NCBI RefSeq assembly: GCF_041053055.1
Contig: NZ_CP163443.1
Location: 5,625,001-5,689,000, forward strand
DNA: 64,000 bases
Reading direction: 5' to 3'
DNA from: Streptomyces sp. R41
Lineage (GTDB): Bacteria; Actinomycetota; Actinomycetes; Streptomycetales; Streptomycetaceae
Both the position numbers and the translations under genes were made by a program. Under the pieces are notes generated by a model. The model made no database searches and was not told the origin of the DNA. It saw only the letters and a program-made list of their open reading frames with translations. Shown here piece after piece: positions 18,152-27,400 of this stretch. Position 1 is the first letter of the stretch; every line of letters starts with the position of its first letter.

Positions 18152-19454
18152 TCGCCACGCACAGCCCGCCGCCAAGGGGGTGCCCGCGGTCCAGCGAAGC
18201 CGGGACCGGGGGAGCGTCCTTCAGCGCCACCGTCCCGCCGTCGTCCGTCACCAGCTGCTTGACGATCGCGAGGCCGAGGCCCGAGCCGGAGCGCCCGGTC
18301 AGGCCCTGACCGCGCCAGAAGCGGTCGAAGGCGCGGGCCTTCTCGGCGTCGGACATGCCGGGGCCCTCGTCGAGGACCGACAGGACCACCGAGTCCGCGC
18401 CCGCCGTCATCCGTACGGTGATCGTCGCACCGTCCGGGGAGACCTCCAGGGCATTGGAGAGCACGTTGTCCAGCACCTGGTCCAGGTGGCCGGGGCTGGC
18501 CAGCACGGGCAGCCGGCCGTCGACATCCCCTTCGAGCGCGATTCCCACGCCGCGCTCCTCGGCGGCCGGCCGCCACACCGCCAGCCGCTCCGCGACCACG
18601 TCGCCGAGCGGCAACGCCTCCGCCGAGGTCACCTTCGCCTCGGCCCGGGCGAGCACGAGCAGGCCGTTCACCAGGCGGCTCATCCGGACCACCTCGGCGG
18701 TGGCCTGCTCCACGTCCTCCTGGACGAACGCGTCGTCGACCCCGTCCGCGATGTTGTCCAGCGACAGGCGCAACGCGGTCAGAGGCGTACGGAGTTGGTG
18801 GGAGGCATCCGCCACGAAGATGCGCTGGGAGTCGATCAGGATGTCCAGGCGTTCCGCACCCGAGTTCAACGTCCGTGCGAGCCGCTGGGTCTCCGGGGGG
18901 CCCGTCACCGGTGAGCGCGCCGTGAGGTCACCGTCGCCGAAGCGGCTCGCCATGTCGTTCAACTGCCGCAGCGGGCGGGTCAGCCGGCGCGCCACCAGCG
19001 CGCCCAGACCCGCCGCCACCGCCAGCACCCCGACCGCCAGGATCGCCCGGAAACCCCAGATCCGCCACAGCCGGGCCGTCAAGTCGGAGGTGGGGTACGT
19101 GACTTGCACCGCACCCACCGTCCGGCCGTCCCGCCGCGCCGGAGCGGTCACCTTCAGCGCGCCGCCGCCCCAGTGCGCCGTGGCCTTCCCGCCCGAGGGC
19201 GCCTCGGAGGCCGGGAGGACGTGCACGGTGCCGGGGGTCTCGGCGGCGTACGCCGCGGACATCCGCGTCAGCGCCGCCCGCGACGCCGCGTCCCCGTCCG
19301 CCAGCAGCAGTGCCATGGTCCGCGCCTCCCGCCGTACGGACTCCTCGGTGTCCCCGCGCAGCTGCGCGGTCAGCGTGAACGCGACCGGCACGGTGAAGGC
19401 CGTGAGCGCGACGGCCACGAGAAGGACGTAACTGACGATCAGCTGCCGGATCAT
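18114..19454 (-). CDS. Sensor histidine kinase
   Basis: 446 aa. TM1 (LIVSYVLLVAVALTAFTVPV), an extracellular ~120-residue sensor, TM2 (AILAVGVLAVAAGLGALVA) and HAMP (RRLTRPLRQLNDMASRFGDGDL) are followed by HisKA (phospho-His in DASHQLRTPLTALRLSL) and an HATPase with N box (DNVLSNALEVSP), G1 (DEGPGM) and G2 (GSGLGLAIVKQL). It overlaps the response-regulator gene by four bases, so they form one operon with the regulator first. Its tail overlaps the convergent SnoaL-like gene. Confidence 0.93.
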   Translation of the reverse strand: MIRQLIVSYVLLVAVALTAFTVPVAFTLTAQLRGDTEESVRREARTMALLLADGDAASRAALTRMSAAYAAETPGTVHVLPASEAPSGGKATAHWGGGALKVTAPARRDGRTVGAVQVTYPTSDLTARLWRIWGFRAILAVGVLAVAAGLGALVARRLTRPLRQLNDMASRFGDGDLTARSPVTGPPETQRLARTLNSGAERLDILIDSQRIFVADASHQLRTPLTALRLSLDNIADGVDDAFVQEDVEQATAEVVRMSRLVNGLLVLARAEAKVTSAEALPLGDVVAERLAVWRPAAEERGVGIALEGDVDGRLPVLASPGHLDQVLDNVLSNALEVSPDGATITVRMTAGADSVVLSVLDEGPGMSDAEKARAFDRFWRGQGLTGRSGSGLGLAIVKQLVTDDGGTVALKDAPPVPASLDRGHPLGGGLCVAISLRSAAQRSGG

Positions 19455-20164
19455 GACGTGCCGTCAGCCAGTCGGTGGGGCGGGTCGTCGTCAGCGGTCT
19501 TCACGACCTCCAGGCGGAAGCCGACCCCGCGGACGGCCTCGATGGCGATCGCGCCCGCCAGCTTCCGGCGCAGCGCCGCCACATGCACGTCCAGCGTCTT
19601 GGTCGGCCCGAACCAGTTGGCGTCCCAGACCGCTTCCATGATCTGCTCGCGCGACATCAGAGCGCCCGGCTCCTCGGTGAGGAACGCGAGCAGGTCGTAC
19701 TCCTTGGGCGCGAGGGCCACCTCCTCGCCGTCAAGGCGTACGCGGGCGGCCCTGCGGTCGATGGTCAGGCGGGGTCCGTAGCGGTCCGGGCCGCTGTCCG
19801 CAAGAGTGCGCGGCTGCACGCGGCGCATCACCGCCCTTATCCGCGCGATGACCTCGCGTACGCCGAAGGGCTTGGACACATAGTCGTCCGCGCCGATCTC
19901 CAGGCCGACCACCCGGTCCGTCTCGTCGCTGCGCGCGCTGATCACGATGATCGGGATCTCGCCGCGCGCCCGCAGCGCCTTGCAGACGTCGAGGCCGTCG
20001 GTGTCGGGCAGGCCGAGGTCGAGCAGGACGACGTCGCAGGGGCCCTCGTGCGCCAGCGCCGCCCCGCCCGTGGTCACCCACTCGACCTCGAAGCCGTAGC
20101 GCAGCAGCCCGCGCCGGAGCGATTCGGCGACCGGCTCGTCGTCTTCCACCAGGAGTACGCGCAC
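19451..20164 (-). CDS. OmpR/PhoB family response regulator
   Basis: 237 aa. Receiver: acidic pocket VEDDEPV, phospho-Asp in VVLLDLGLPDTDGL, the Ser/Thr switch (VISARSDETD) and KPFGVREV. The C-terminal winged helix includes LAPKEYDLLAFLTEEPGALMSREQI and VDVHVAALRRKL-type segments (LDVHVAALRRKLAG). It is transcribed ahead of and coupled to the sensor kinase. The intergenic region toward ask (20165-20423) contains its promoter; no operator was identified. Confidence 0.93.
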   Translation of the reverse strand: MRVLLVEDDEPVAESLRRGLLRYGFEVEWVTTGGAALAHEGPCDVVLLDLGLPDTDGLDVCKALRARGEIPIIVISARSDETDRVVGLEIGADDYVSKPFGVREVIARIRAVMRRVQPRTLADSGPDRYGPRLTIDRRAARVRLDGEEVALAPKEYDLLAFLTEEPGALMSREQIMEAVWDANWFGPTKTLDVHVAALRRKLAGAIAIEAVRGVGFRLEVVKTADDDPPHRLADGTS

Positions 20165-20423
20165 AGGCGGAACCTTAGTGCTTGAAACTTAAGTCACAGA
20201 GGCCCCGTGTGACACGGGGCACTTTCCGGAGTGGCGGGCGGGAGCGCGGGCAGGTGCGGTCTCGGAGCGGCCGGAAGGCCCGGCTGACCTGACGTCCTCG
20301 GAGTGATCACGTCGTGAGCGGGACATCTCACGATGCGATACTTCGGAAGGGATTTCCGGCCGCTCGTTAGACTGAGCCGACCGCAGTTGTGCGGTGCAGA
20401 GACAGACTGAGCGAGGAGCGCAC

Positions 20424-21701
20424 GTGGGCCTTGTCGTGCAGAAGTACGGAGGCTCCTCCGTAGCCGATGCCGAGGGCATCAAGCGTGTTGCCAAGCGGAT
20501 CGTGGAAGCGAAGAAGAACGGCCACCAGGTGGTCGTGGTCGTTTCCGCGATGGGCGACACGACGGACGAGCTGATCGATCTCGCCGAGCAGGTATCCCCG
20601 ATGCCCAGCGGACGAGAGTTCGACATGCTGCTGACCGCCGGAGAGCGGATCTCCATGGCCCTGCTGGCCATGGCGATCAAAAACCTGGGCCACAGCGCCC
20701 AGAGCTTCACCGGCAGCCAGGCGGGTGTCATCACCGACTCGGTCCACAACAAAGCGCGGATCATCGACGTCACGCCCGGTCGTATTCGTACGGCCCTCGA
20801 CGAGGGCAACATCGCCATCGTCGCCGGCTTCCAGGGCGTCTCGCAGGACAAGAAGGACATCACCACGCTGGGGCGCGGCGGGTCCGACACGACGGCTGTC
20901 GCGCTCGCGGCCGCCCTCGACGCCGAGGTCTGCGAGATCTACACCGACGTGGACGGCGTGTTCACCGCCGACCCGCGGGTGGTGAAGAAGGCGAAGAAGA
21001 TCGACCAGATCGCCTTCGAGGACATGCTGGAGCTCGCCGCGTCCGGCTCCAAGGTGCTGCTTCACCGCTGTGTGGAGTACGCGCGCCGCTACAACATCCC
21101 GATCCATGTGCGCTCCTCCTTCTCCGGGCTGCAGGGCACCTGGGTCAGCAACGAGCCGATTCAGCAAGGGGACAAGACGGTGGAGCAGGCCATCATTTCC
21201 GGTGTCGCGCACGACACCTCCGAGGCCAAGGTCACGGTCGTGGGCGTGCCGGACAAGCCGGGCGAGGCCGCCTCGATCTTCCGCGCGATCGCCGACGCCG
21301 AGATCAACATCGACATGGTCGTGCAGAACGTGTCCGCCGCCTCCACCGGCCTGACGGACATCTCCTTCACCCTTCCCAAGACCGAGGGCCGCAAGGCCAT
21401 CGACGCCCTGGAGAAGGCCAAGGGCGTGATCGGCTTCGACTCGCTGCGCTACGACGACCAGATCGGCAAGATCTCCCTGGTCGGCGCCGGGATGAAGACC
21501 AACCCGGGCGTCACCGCCGGCTTCTTCGAGGCCCTCTCGGACGCGGGGGTGAACATCGAGCTGATCTCCACCTCCGAGATCCGTATCTCCGTGGTCACCC
21601 GCGCCGACGACGTCCCCGAGGCCGTCCGCGCCGTGCACACCGCCTTCGGCCTCGACTCCGACAGCGACGAAGCCGTCGTCTACGGAGGCACCGGACGATG
21701 A
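20424..21701 (+). CDS. ask: Aspartate kinase
   Basis: 425 aa from GTG 20424 (GAGGAG upstream). It begins with the kinase signature [12 protein letters not shown] and has [22 protein letters not shown] and [16 protein letters not shown], then two ACT domains (from ~residue 265). It phosphorylates L-aspartate, the first step to lysine/diaminopimelate, threonine, methionine and isoleucine, with Lys/Thr feedback via ACT. A GTG at 21180 with AAGGGG eight bases upstream fits the internal start of a separate regulatory beta subunit, as in Corynebacterium LysC. A mini-ORF links it to asd. Confidence 0.96.
   Translation: MGLVVQKYGGSSVADAEGIKRVAKRIVEAKKNGHQVVVVVSAMGDTTDELIDLAEQVSPMPSGREFDMLLTAGERISMALLAMAIKNLGHSAQSFTGSQAGVITDSVHNKARIIDVTPGRIRTALDEGNIAIVAGFQGVSQDKKDITTLGRGGSDTTAVALAAALDAEVCEIYTDVDGVFTADPRVVKKAKKIDQIAFEDMLELAASGSKVLLHRCVEYARRYNIPIHVRSSFSGLQGTWVSNEPIQQGDKTVEQAIISGVAHDTSEAKVTVVGVPDKPGEAASIFRAIADAEINIDMVVQNVSAASTGLTDISFTLPKTEGRKAIDALEKAKGVIGFDSLRYDDQIGKISLVGAGMKTNPGVTAGFFEALSDAGVNIELISTSEIRISVVTRADDVPEAVRAVHTAFGLDSDSDEAVVYGGTGR
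21180..21701 (+). CDS. Predicted in-frame aspartokinase beta subunit
   Basis: In-frame internal GTG ([18 protein letters not shown]) preceded by AAGGGG at good spacing. It would give a 173-aa product consisting only of the ACT regulatory domains. Actinobacterial aspartokinases (C. glutamicum lysC) are known alpha2beta2 enzymes made from such overlapping frames. Sequence-based inference. Confidence 0.55.
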   Translation: MEQAIISGVAHDTSEAKVTVVGVPDKPGEAASIFRAIADAEINIDMVVQNVSAASTGLTDISFTLPKTEGRKAIDALEKAKGVIGFDSLRYDDQIGKISLVGAGMKTNPGVTAGFFEALSDAGVNIELISTSEIRISVVTRADDVPEAVRAVHTAFGLDSDSDEAVVYGGTGR

Positions 21702-21733
21702 CCGTCCTTTCGTACGGCGGCACCGGCCGCTGA
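21698..21733 (+). CDS. 11-codon mini-ORF bridging ask and asd
   Basis: The ATG overlaps the ask stop (ATGA, 21698-21701) and its TGA overlaps the asd ATG (TGATG, 21731-21735). The peptide [11 protein letters not shown] repeats the YGGTGR C-terminus of aspartokinase in synonymous codons, so it looks like a tandem duplication of the ask 3' end. It could relay ribosomes from ask to asd. Translation is unproven. Confidence 0.5.
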   Translation: MTVLSYGGTGR

Positions 21734-22797
21734 TGGCCAGGCCCGCGGGACCGACGCTCGCGGTCGTGGGAGCGACCGGAGCCGTCGGCACGGTCATGCT
21801 CCAGATCCTGTCCCAGCATGCGGACATCTGGGGCGAGATCCGTCTGATCGCCTCGCCGCGCTCCGCCGGTCGCAAGCTGACCCTGCGCGGCGAGGAGGTC
21901 GAGGTCGTGGCCCTGTCGGAGGAGGCCTTCGACGGGGTCGACGTCGCGATGTTCGACGTACCGGACGAGGTGGCCGCTCAATGGGCGCCCATCGTCGCCG
22001 CCAAGGGCGCGGTCGTCGTCGACAACTCGGGCGCCTTCCGGATGGACCCGGACGTGCCCCTCGTCGTCCCCGAGGTCAATCCGCACGCGGCGCGCGTGCG
22101 CCCGCGCGGGATCATCTCCAACCCGAACTGCACGACCCTCTCCATGATCGTCGCCCTGGGCGCGCTGCACGCCGAGTTCGGGCTGCGCGAGCTGGTCGTC
22201 TCCAGCTACCAGGCGGTCAGCGGCGCGGGCCGCGCGGGCGTCGACACCCTGCGCCGGCAGATGTCGCTCGTCGCCGGTACGGAACTGGGGACGAACCCCG
22301 GAGACGTACGGCGCGCCGTGGGCGACCACACGGGGCCGTTCCCGGAGCCGGTGGCGCTGAACGTGGTGCCGTGGGCCGGATCCCTCGCCGAGGACGGCTG
22401 GTCCTCGGAGGAGATGAAGGTACGGAACGAGTCACGCAAGATCCTCGGGCTCCCGGGGCTGAAGGTCGCCGTGACGTGTGTACGCGTCCCCGTCGTCACC
22501 ACGCACTCCCTGACCGTGCACGCCCGCTTCCAGGGCGAGGTCACGGTCGCGAAGGCGCGGGAGATCCTCGCCACCGCCCCCGGGGTCGTGCTGTTCGACA
22601 ACCCCGCCGCCGGTGAGTTCCCCACGCCCGCCGATGTGGTGGGCACCGACCCGACCTGGGTGGGCCGGGTGCGCCGGGCGCTCGACGATTCGACGGCTCT
22701 CGAACTGTTTGTGTGCGGGGACAACCTGCGCAAGGGTGCTGCATTGAACACCGCTCAGATCGCGGAGTTGGTGGCGGCGGAGATCATCGGAGCGTAG
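21733..22797 (+). CDS. asd: Aspartate-semialdehyde dehydrogenase
   Basis: 354 aa. N-terminal NADP motif [13 protein letters not shown], active-site Cys in [22 protein letters not shown], and the substrate-binding [13 protein letters not shown] region containing the catalytic His. It reduces aspartyl phosphate to the semialdehyde, directly after Ask in the same operon. The start codon shares its A with the stop of the mini-ORF and has no strong Shine-Dalgarno of its own, so it probably depends on coupling. Confidence 0.96.
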   Translation: MARPAGPTLAVVGATGAVGTVMLQILSQHADIWGEIRLIASPRSAGRKLTLRGEEVEVVALSEEAFDGVDVAMFDVPDEVAAQWAPIVAAKGAVVVDNSGAFRMDPDVPLVVPEVNPHAARVRPRGIISNPNCTTLSMIVALGALHAEFGLRELVVSSYQAVSGAGRAGVDTLRRQMSLVAGTELGTNPGDVRRAVGDHTGPFPEPVALNVVPWAGSLAEDGWSSEEMKVRNESRKILGLPGLKVAVTCVRVPVVTTHSLTVHARFQGEVTVAKAREILATAPGVVLFDNPAAGEFPTPADVVGTDPTWVGRVRRALDDSTALELFVCGDNLRKGAALNTAQIAELVAAEIIGA

Positions 22798-22968
22798 GTT
22801 CAGCGTTCTGGCGGTGCGCCGGGGCCGCAGGTTCTGCGCTCCCGATGTCCGGCAGCCGGAATCTCGGTGGCCGTCGAGGGATTCGTTTGTAGGATCTGTG
22901 TCGGTTCTGTGGCCGGAGTAATGGTCCGGACCACTTGAATCGAACCCGCTCGGCGTTCGAAGATTTCA

Positions 22969-23004
22969 CTCCCCGTCCTCCGCAACCGCGCGGAGGGCGG
23001 GGAG
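22969..23004 (+). terminator. Rho-independent-type hairpin after ask-asd
   Basis: Arms CTCCCCGTCCTCCGC (22969-22983) and GCGGAGGGCGGGGAG (22990-23004) with a six-base loop and a single G-T pairing, followed by CGTCTTT. The rest of the 375-bp gap before the sigma-factor gene holds TGACGCA-type short repeats but no recognisable gene. Confidence 0.75.
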
Positions 23005-23172
23005 CGTCTTTGCGGTCGCCATTCAGGGGTGGCCCGAGCGGTATGGCATATGGGGCATAGGGGATGAGCTGGTACGCATGAGGGCATTTGACGCATTGTC
23101 AAACGGGGTGCCTGACGCAAAAGCGATGCCTGATGCGTACAACCCTCTCGGGGGGACGCGTGTCCAACTGGC

Positions 23173-23841
23173 GTGGCAGAGGTACTCGAATTCACCGCGG
23201 TACAGACGAGGGGCACAGCCCTCCGTCCACCCCGCCGTCTCCGCAGCCCCGGCGCGCCCGGCGGCATGCCGGTGATCGCGCCCATGCCCGCAGCGCGGCC
23301 CGCCCGCATACCGAACCAGCGCGACGGCGCTGAGGACAGCCTGGCGGCGGGTACCACCGTCGACCATCTCACCGAGACCTACCGCGCCCACTACCGGTCG
23401 CTCCTGGGCCTCGCGGCACTCCTGCTCGACGACACCGCCTCCTGCGAGGACGTCGTCCAGGAGGCCTTCATCCGGGTGCACTCGGCGCGCAAACGCGTCC
23501 GCGACCCCGAGAAGACGCTCGCGTATCTGCGCCAGACCGTCGTGAACCTCTCGCGCTCCGCCCTGCGCCGGCGCATCCTCGGCCTCAAGCTCCTCTCGAA
23601 GCCGATGCCCGACATGGCGAGCGCCGAGGAAGGTGCGTACGACCAGCTGGAGCGGGACGCGCTGATCAAGGCCATGAAGGGACTCCAGCGCCGCCAGCGC
23701 GAGGTCCTGGTCCTGCGCTACTTCGCGGACATGACCGAGGCCCAGGTCGCCGAGACGCTCGGGATATCGCTGGGCTCGGTGAAGGCGTACGGCTCGCGCG
23801 GCATCGCGGCGCTCCGTATCGCCATGGAGGCCCCGGCATGA
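23173..23841 (+). CDS. SigE-family RNA polymerase sigma factor
   Basis: 222 aa if GTG 23173 is used; a start at the internal ATG 23266 (MPVIAPMP) is possible. Sigma region 2 is at ~60-125 (YRAHYRSLLGLAALLLDDTASCEDVVQEAFIRVH, split) and region 4 at ~150-215 (LQRRQREVLVLRYFADMTEAQVAETLGISLGSVKAYGSRG, split). It is of the compact ECF/SigE type. The next gene overlaps by ATGA and encodes a single-TM protein, as for sigma factors with co-encoded membrane partners. Confidence 0.88.
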   Translation: MAEVLEFTAVQTRGTALRPPRRLRSPGAPGGMPVIAPMPAARPARIPNQRDGAEDSLAAGTTVDHLTETYRAHYRSLLGLAALLLDDTASCEDVVQEAFIRVHSARKRVRDPEKTLAYLRQTVVNLSRSALRRRILGLKLLSKPMPDMASAEEGAYDQLERDALIKAMKGLQRRQREVLVLRYFADMTEAQVAETLGISLGSVKAYGSRGIAALRIAMEAPA

Positions 23842-24980
23842 GCGAGCGACGTGACACCCACGACCGACACGAGCCCTACGAGTGGCATGAGCCGATGGAC
23901 CGGCACGAGCCCCACGAAGACGAGCGCGAGCAACATGCTGGGAACGGAACTGTGAACCACGGCCCCGACGGACACCGCCCCGACGGACCGGGACCCGACG
24001 GGCTCGGCTCGGACGAGCTGGCGCTGCGCCGGCTGCTGCACCAGGCGGTGCAGGAGATCGAGCCCACCGACGGCACCCTGGAGCATCTGCGCCGTGCGGT
24101 TCCGGCCAGACGAGCCCGCAAGCGCCAGGCCGTCGTCGGTATGGCGGCCGCCGCGCTCTTCATCGGCACCGCCGTCCCCGCCTTCGTGCACGTCTCGAAC
24201 TCCTCGGGGTCGAACGCCGACCCGTCCATAGCCGCGAACAGCTCGCAGGCCCAGGGTGGCGCGGGCGAGGGCAAGGGCACGGACGGCGGCGACGGGAAGG
24301 CCGCCGGCGGCTCCGCCGGCACCTCCAAGGACAAGGGCAAGGACGGCCAGAAGGGCACGCCCGACAAGGGCAAGGACGGGGGCAGCGGGGCCGCCACGGG
24401 CGGAGCCGACCCGACCGCCTCGGCCGTGACCGCGACCGCGTGTACGGCGGCGCAGCTCGGCGGGGCCACCAGCGCCGTCGGCACCCCGGACTCCGCCGGC
24501 GCGGTCTACGGCTCCTTCACCGTCTCGAACGTCTCCACGGCCGCCTGTACGGTCTCCAGCGCGGGCACGGTGAGCGCGGCAGCGCAGGACGCGGCGGACC
24601 AGGCCAAGGTCGGCGTGGCAACGCATGTGTCGGGCGACGCGGCCACCGGGCTGCCCGACCCGTCCGCCGAGGTCACCTCCCTGGTGCTCCAGCCGGGCGC
24701 CTCGTACGTGGTGAAGTTCGCCTGGGTGCCCTCGGAGACCTGTCCGACCACCTCGGAGCCCTCACCGGACCCGTCCCCCACGGAGGGCACCACCGACACC
24801 GGCGGCACGTCCACCGAAACGGGCGGCACCTCGGCGCAGCTCGTCACGGAGGACGGCGTGGCCGACGGCAGCGTCGTCGTCACCAACACGGCGGAGACGG
24901 GCGCGGCCACGGCGTCGGCCACGGTGTCCAACGCGTGCGCGGGCACGGTCATTCACACGGGGATCCTGGCGGCCTCCTGA
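23838..24980 (+). CDS. Single-TM membrane protein, putative sigma-factor partner
   Basis: 380 aa, coupled (ATGA) to the sigma gene. It has a His/Asp/Glu-rich N-terminus with HEP repeats (EPYEWHEPMDRHEPHEDE), a cytosolic helix (ELALRRLLHQAVQEIEPTDGTLEHLRRAV) and one TM (VGMAAAALFIGTAVPAF). A Gly/Lys/Asp-rich spacer and an extracellular beta-rich domain with paired cysteines follow (CTAAQLGG, TAACTVSS, SETCPTT, NACAGTV). The short cytosolic part plus sigma neighbour suggest an anti-sigma or sensor role; no ZAS motif is present. Inference only. Confidence 0.75.
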   Translation: MSERRDTHDRHEPYEWHEPMDRHEPHEDEREQHAGNGTVNHGPDGHRPDGPGPDGLGSDELALRRLLHQAVQEIEPTDGTLEHLRRAVPARRARKRQAVVGMAAAALFIGTAVPAFVHVSNSSGSNADPSIAANSSQAQGGAGEGKGTDGGDGKAAGGSAGTSKDKGKDGQKGTPDKGKDGGSGAATGGADPTASAVTATACTAAQLGGATSAVGTPDSAGAVYGSFTVSNVSTAACTVSSAGTVSAAAQDAADQAKVGVATHVSGDAATGLPDPSAEVTSLVLQPGASYVVKFAWVPSETCPTTSEPSPDPSPTEGTTDTGGTSTETGGTSAQLVTEDGVADGSVVVTNTAETGAATASATVSNACAGTVIHTGILAAS

Positions 24981-25058
24981 GCGGACGCCTTCGGCCCGTT
25001 GGGCGTGGCGACTTCCTGGGCGGACGCGTTCGGCCCCTTGGGCGTGGCGGCTTCCCGG
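24981..25058. repeat. 39-bp tandem duplication after a stop codon
   Basis: Two copies (24981-25019 and 25020-25058) beginning GCGGACGC and containing TTGGGCGTGGCG, differing at a few positions. They lie directly after the TGA of the sigma-partner gene, within the convergent gap to SURF1. Confidence 0.85.
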
Positions 25059-25157
25059 GGTTTCTGAGGGGAGAGACGTCGCACTCTGGGCGTAGCGGCA
25101 CCCTTGTCCCGTCCCGGTCCCGGTCCCCGTCTTCGTCCTTGGACGAAGCGGCGATCC

Positions 25158-26021
25158 CTAGGCGGTGGGCGACGCCGACGCGGGGGCGCTCGTCTCGCCC
25201 TCGGTCCGCTGCTCGGCCTCGTCCTTGGCCCGCTGCTCGCCCCCGACCCGCTCCTCGGACCCGTCCGGGGCCAGGCCCAGCTCCGCGTCCCGTGCGAACT
25301 CCACCTCGCGGCGCAGCAGCCGGAACCACATGAAGACCACGAAGCCCGCGAAGACGAACCACTCCCCGGTGTAGCCGAGGTTCTGGAACGCCTTCAGGTC
25401 CAGGCCGCTGTTCTGCGGCGCGGTCGCGGGCACCGCCTTCATCCCACTGTCCGCCTTGTCGAGGGTGATCCACGCGTCGTACGGCTTGTACGGCACCAGG
25501 TTCACCAGCGACGCCGAGCTGATCGCGCCGGTCTGCCCCTTGGGGAGCCCGCCGGCCGCACTGACGCCGTTCGACCCCGGGCTCTCGGACGCCTGCAGGG
25601 CACCCGTCACCGTGACCTCGCCGGTGGGCGCGGCCGGTGCCTTCGCCGGGTCCGCGTCACCCGGCAGCCAGCCCCGGACCACGGGCAGCGCCTGGCCGCC
25701 GTCGATCCGCAGCATCGTCAGCACATAGAACCCGTGCTTGCCGTCCAGCTCACGGTCGGGCACCAGCAGCTGCGTGTCGTACCGGCCGGTGGCGGTGGCC
25801 TGCTTGCCCGACGTGTTCTGGTCCACGGGCAGCAGCTGGGTGAGCGGACGGGCCGCCTGCGTCTTGGCCGACGTGACCTGTTCGCTCGCCGTCCGGTGGT
25901 CCTTGACCCGGTCCTCGAACCGCCCCAACTGCCATGACCCCATGAAGATGCAGAAGGGGATGGCCAACAGCACGAAGACGTTGATCCCCCACCAGCGGGG
26001 CGTCAGCAGGAACCGGTACAC
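25158..26021 (-). CDS. SURF1 family protein
   Basis: 287 aa (GTG 26021; TTG at 26030 is an alternative). TM1 is at the N-terminus (RWWGINVFVLLAIPFCIFMGSWQLGR, the SURF1 GxWQxxR signature) and TM2 near residue 235 (WFVFAGFVVFMWFRLLRREVEF). The periplasmic domain has the VRGWLPGD conserved segment. SURF1 proteins assist heme a/cytochrome c oxidase assembly. The cytosolic tail is Glu/Ala-rich low complexity. Confidence 0.92.
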   Translation of the reverse strand: MYRFLLTPRWWGINVFVLLAIPFCIFMGSWQLGRFEDRVKDHRTASEQVTSAKTQAARPLTQLLPVDQNTSGKQATATGRYDTQLLVPDRELDGKHGFYVLTMLRIDGGQALPVVRGWLPGDADPAKAPAAPTGEVTVTGALQASESPGSNGVSAAGGLPKGQTGAISSASLVNLVPYKPYDAWITLDKADSGMKAVPATAPQNSGLDLKAFQNLGYTGEWFVFAGFVVFMWFRLLRREVEFARDAELGLAPDGSEERVGGEQRAKDEAEQRTEGETSAPASASPTA

Positions 26022-26065
26022 GCCTTCCAAGGTACGGGGCCCGTACGGGCTGCCGGGCCGCGGGG

Positions 26066-26440
26066 TCAGTACCGCTCGGTCAGGTGATCGCGGCCCGCCG
26101 GGGGTTCGTACGGCTCCGGCCAGAAGTCGGTGATGGCGGCTATTCGCCCGGATCCGTCCCCCGTGAAGAACGAGATGGCGTACATCTCGTCCAGACCCAC
26201 GGTGAAGTGGGCCCAGGTGACGACCTGATCGGGCTCGGCTATCACCCGCTCGACCGTGAGGTGCCAGTCGCCCGGATACTCACGGTTGAACTCGACGTAC
26301 CGCCCGCGGCCGCGGATTCGCTCCCGCGTCTGCGGCAGCGTGTACTCGACGTCCTCGGCCAGGGTGTCGGAGAACGTAGCCCAGTCCCGGGACTCGGCGG
26401 CGGCCCAGAACCTCTCGACTGTCTTGCGCAGATCCGTCAT
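26066..26440 (-). CDS. SnoaL-like (NTF2-fold) protein
   Basis: 124 aa from ATG 26440. VERFWAAAESRDWATFSDTLAEDVEY at the N-terminus, then RGRGRYVEFNREYPGDWHLTVERVI and a last strand IAAITDFWPEPYEPP, are the SnoaL-like/ketosteroid-isomerase-like cone fold. Function is open (small-molecule isomerase, hydrolase or binding). It is transcribed with SURF1 orientation but spaced 45 bp upstream of it. Confidence 0.82.
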   Translation of the reverse strand: MTDLRKTVERFWAAAESRDWATFSDTLAEDVEYTLPQTRERIRGRGRYVEFNREYPGDWHLTVERVIAEPDQVVTWAHFTVGLDEMYAISFFTGDGSGRIAAITDFWPEPYEPPAGRDHLTERY

Positions 26441-26505
26441 GCGAAGAAGTCTGCATCCCGCCACTGACAATCGGCCCTGACCTGTACAAATGCCCGATTG
26501 TGGCG

Positions 26506-27330
26506 CTACCCCTTACTGGCCTTCAGCGAGTACATGAGTGGGATGCGCGGCCGGTCCGCCGGGAAGCGGTGATACCCGTCCCGCACCTCGAACGACTCGA
26601 ACCGCCGGAAGAGCGAGACGTCGTGCTCGTGCAGGAACTCGATGCGCAGGCCCGCGGCGGCGAGCGCGGAGACGACCTCGCCGAGCGGGTGCTGCCACTC
26701 CACGCTGCGGTTGTGGGTCGTGGCGGCATCGAGATCGGCGTATGTGCCCGACAGCCCGTTGATCCAGGCGTCCCGCGTGAAGTAGTCGTTGATGATCCGC
26801 GAGCCGGTCTCGTCGTCGAGGACGTCGGTGAGCGGGTGGAACTCGGCGAGGTAGAGGAAGCCGCCGGGGGCGATCAGGGCGGCGACGGTCTCGGCCCAGC
26901 GGCGGATGTCGGGCAGCCAGCACAGCGCGCCCACCCCCGTATAGACGATGTCGTACGAGGAATCCGGCACGGTCTCCCTCGCGTCGTACACGTCGGCCGC
27001 GACGAAGGCCGCGCGTCCGGCGGAGAACCCCAGTTCACCGGCGAGATCGCGGGCCACCTCGACGGCCGGTTCGGAGAAGTCGAGGCCGACGACGCGGGAG
27101 GCTCCGTGCCGTGCCCAGGACAGGGTGTCGAGGCCGATGTGGCACTGCAGATGAAGCAGCGACCGTCCCGTGATGTCCCCGACCTCCGCGCGTTCGAAGT
27201 CGCGCAGGGCGTCCTTGCCGGCGCGGAAGGCGTCGAGGTCGTAGTAGTCGCTGGCGACGTGCAGCGGGACCCGTTCGTCCCAGTGTGCTTGGTTGGCTTC
27301 GTGCCAGTCGGCGGGCGTCGGAGAGTACAT
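26506..27330 (-). CDS. Class I SAM-dependent methyltransferase
   Basis: 274 aa from ATG 27330 (an extension to GTG 27348 is possible; neither has a clear Shine-Dalgarno). Motif I is divergent (LLHLQCHIGLDTLSWAR), motif II VVGLDFSEPAVEVA, post-I FVAADVYD and YDIVYTGVGALCWLPDI are in class I order. The N-terminal NQAHWDERVPLHVAS segment is typical of small-molecule methyltransferases in actinomycetes. Substrate unknown. Divergent from the S9 peptidase gene. Confidence 0.88.
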   Translation of the reverse strand: MYSPTPADWHEANQAHWDERVPLHVASDYYDLDAFRAGKDALRDFERAEVGDITGRSLLHLQCHIGLDTLSWARHGASRVVGLDFSEPAVEVARDLAGELGFSAGRAAFVAADVYDARETVPDSSYDIVYTGVGALCWLPDIRRWAETVAALIAPGGFLYLAEFHPLTDVLDDETGSRIINDYFTRDAWINGLSGTYADLDAATTHNRSVEWQHPLGEVVSALAAAGLRIEFLHEHDVSLFRRFESFEVRDGYHRFPADRPRIPLMYSLKASKG

Positions 27331-27400
27331 GGCCGCGAAGTTATCCACAGGCTGAGGGCCTCGCCAGCGAATTGTCGGGAGGGCCAGGCACTATGGGGCC

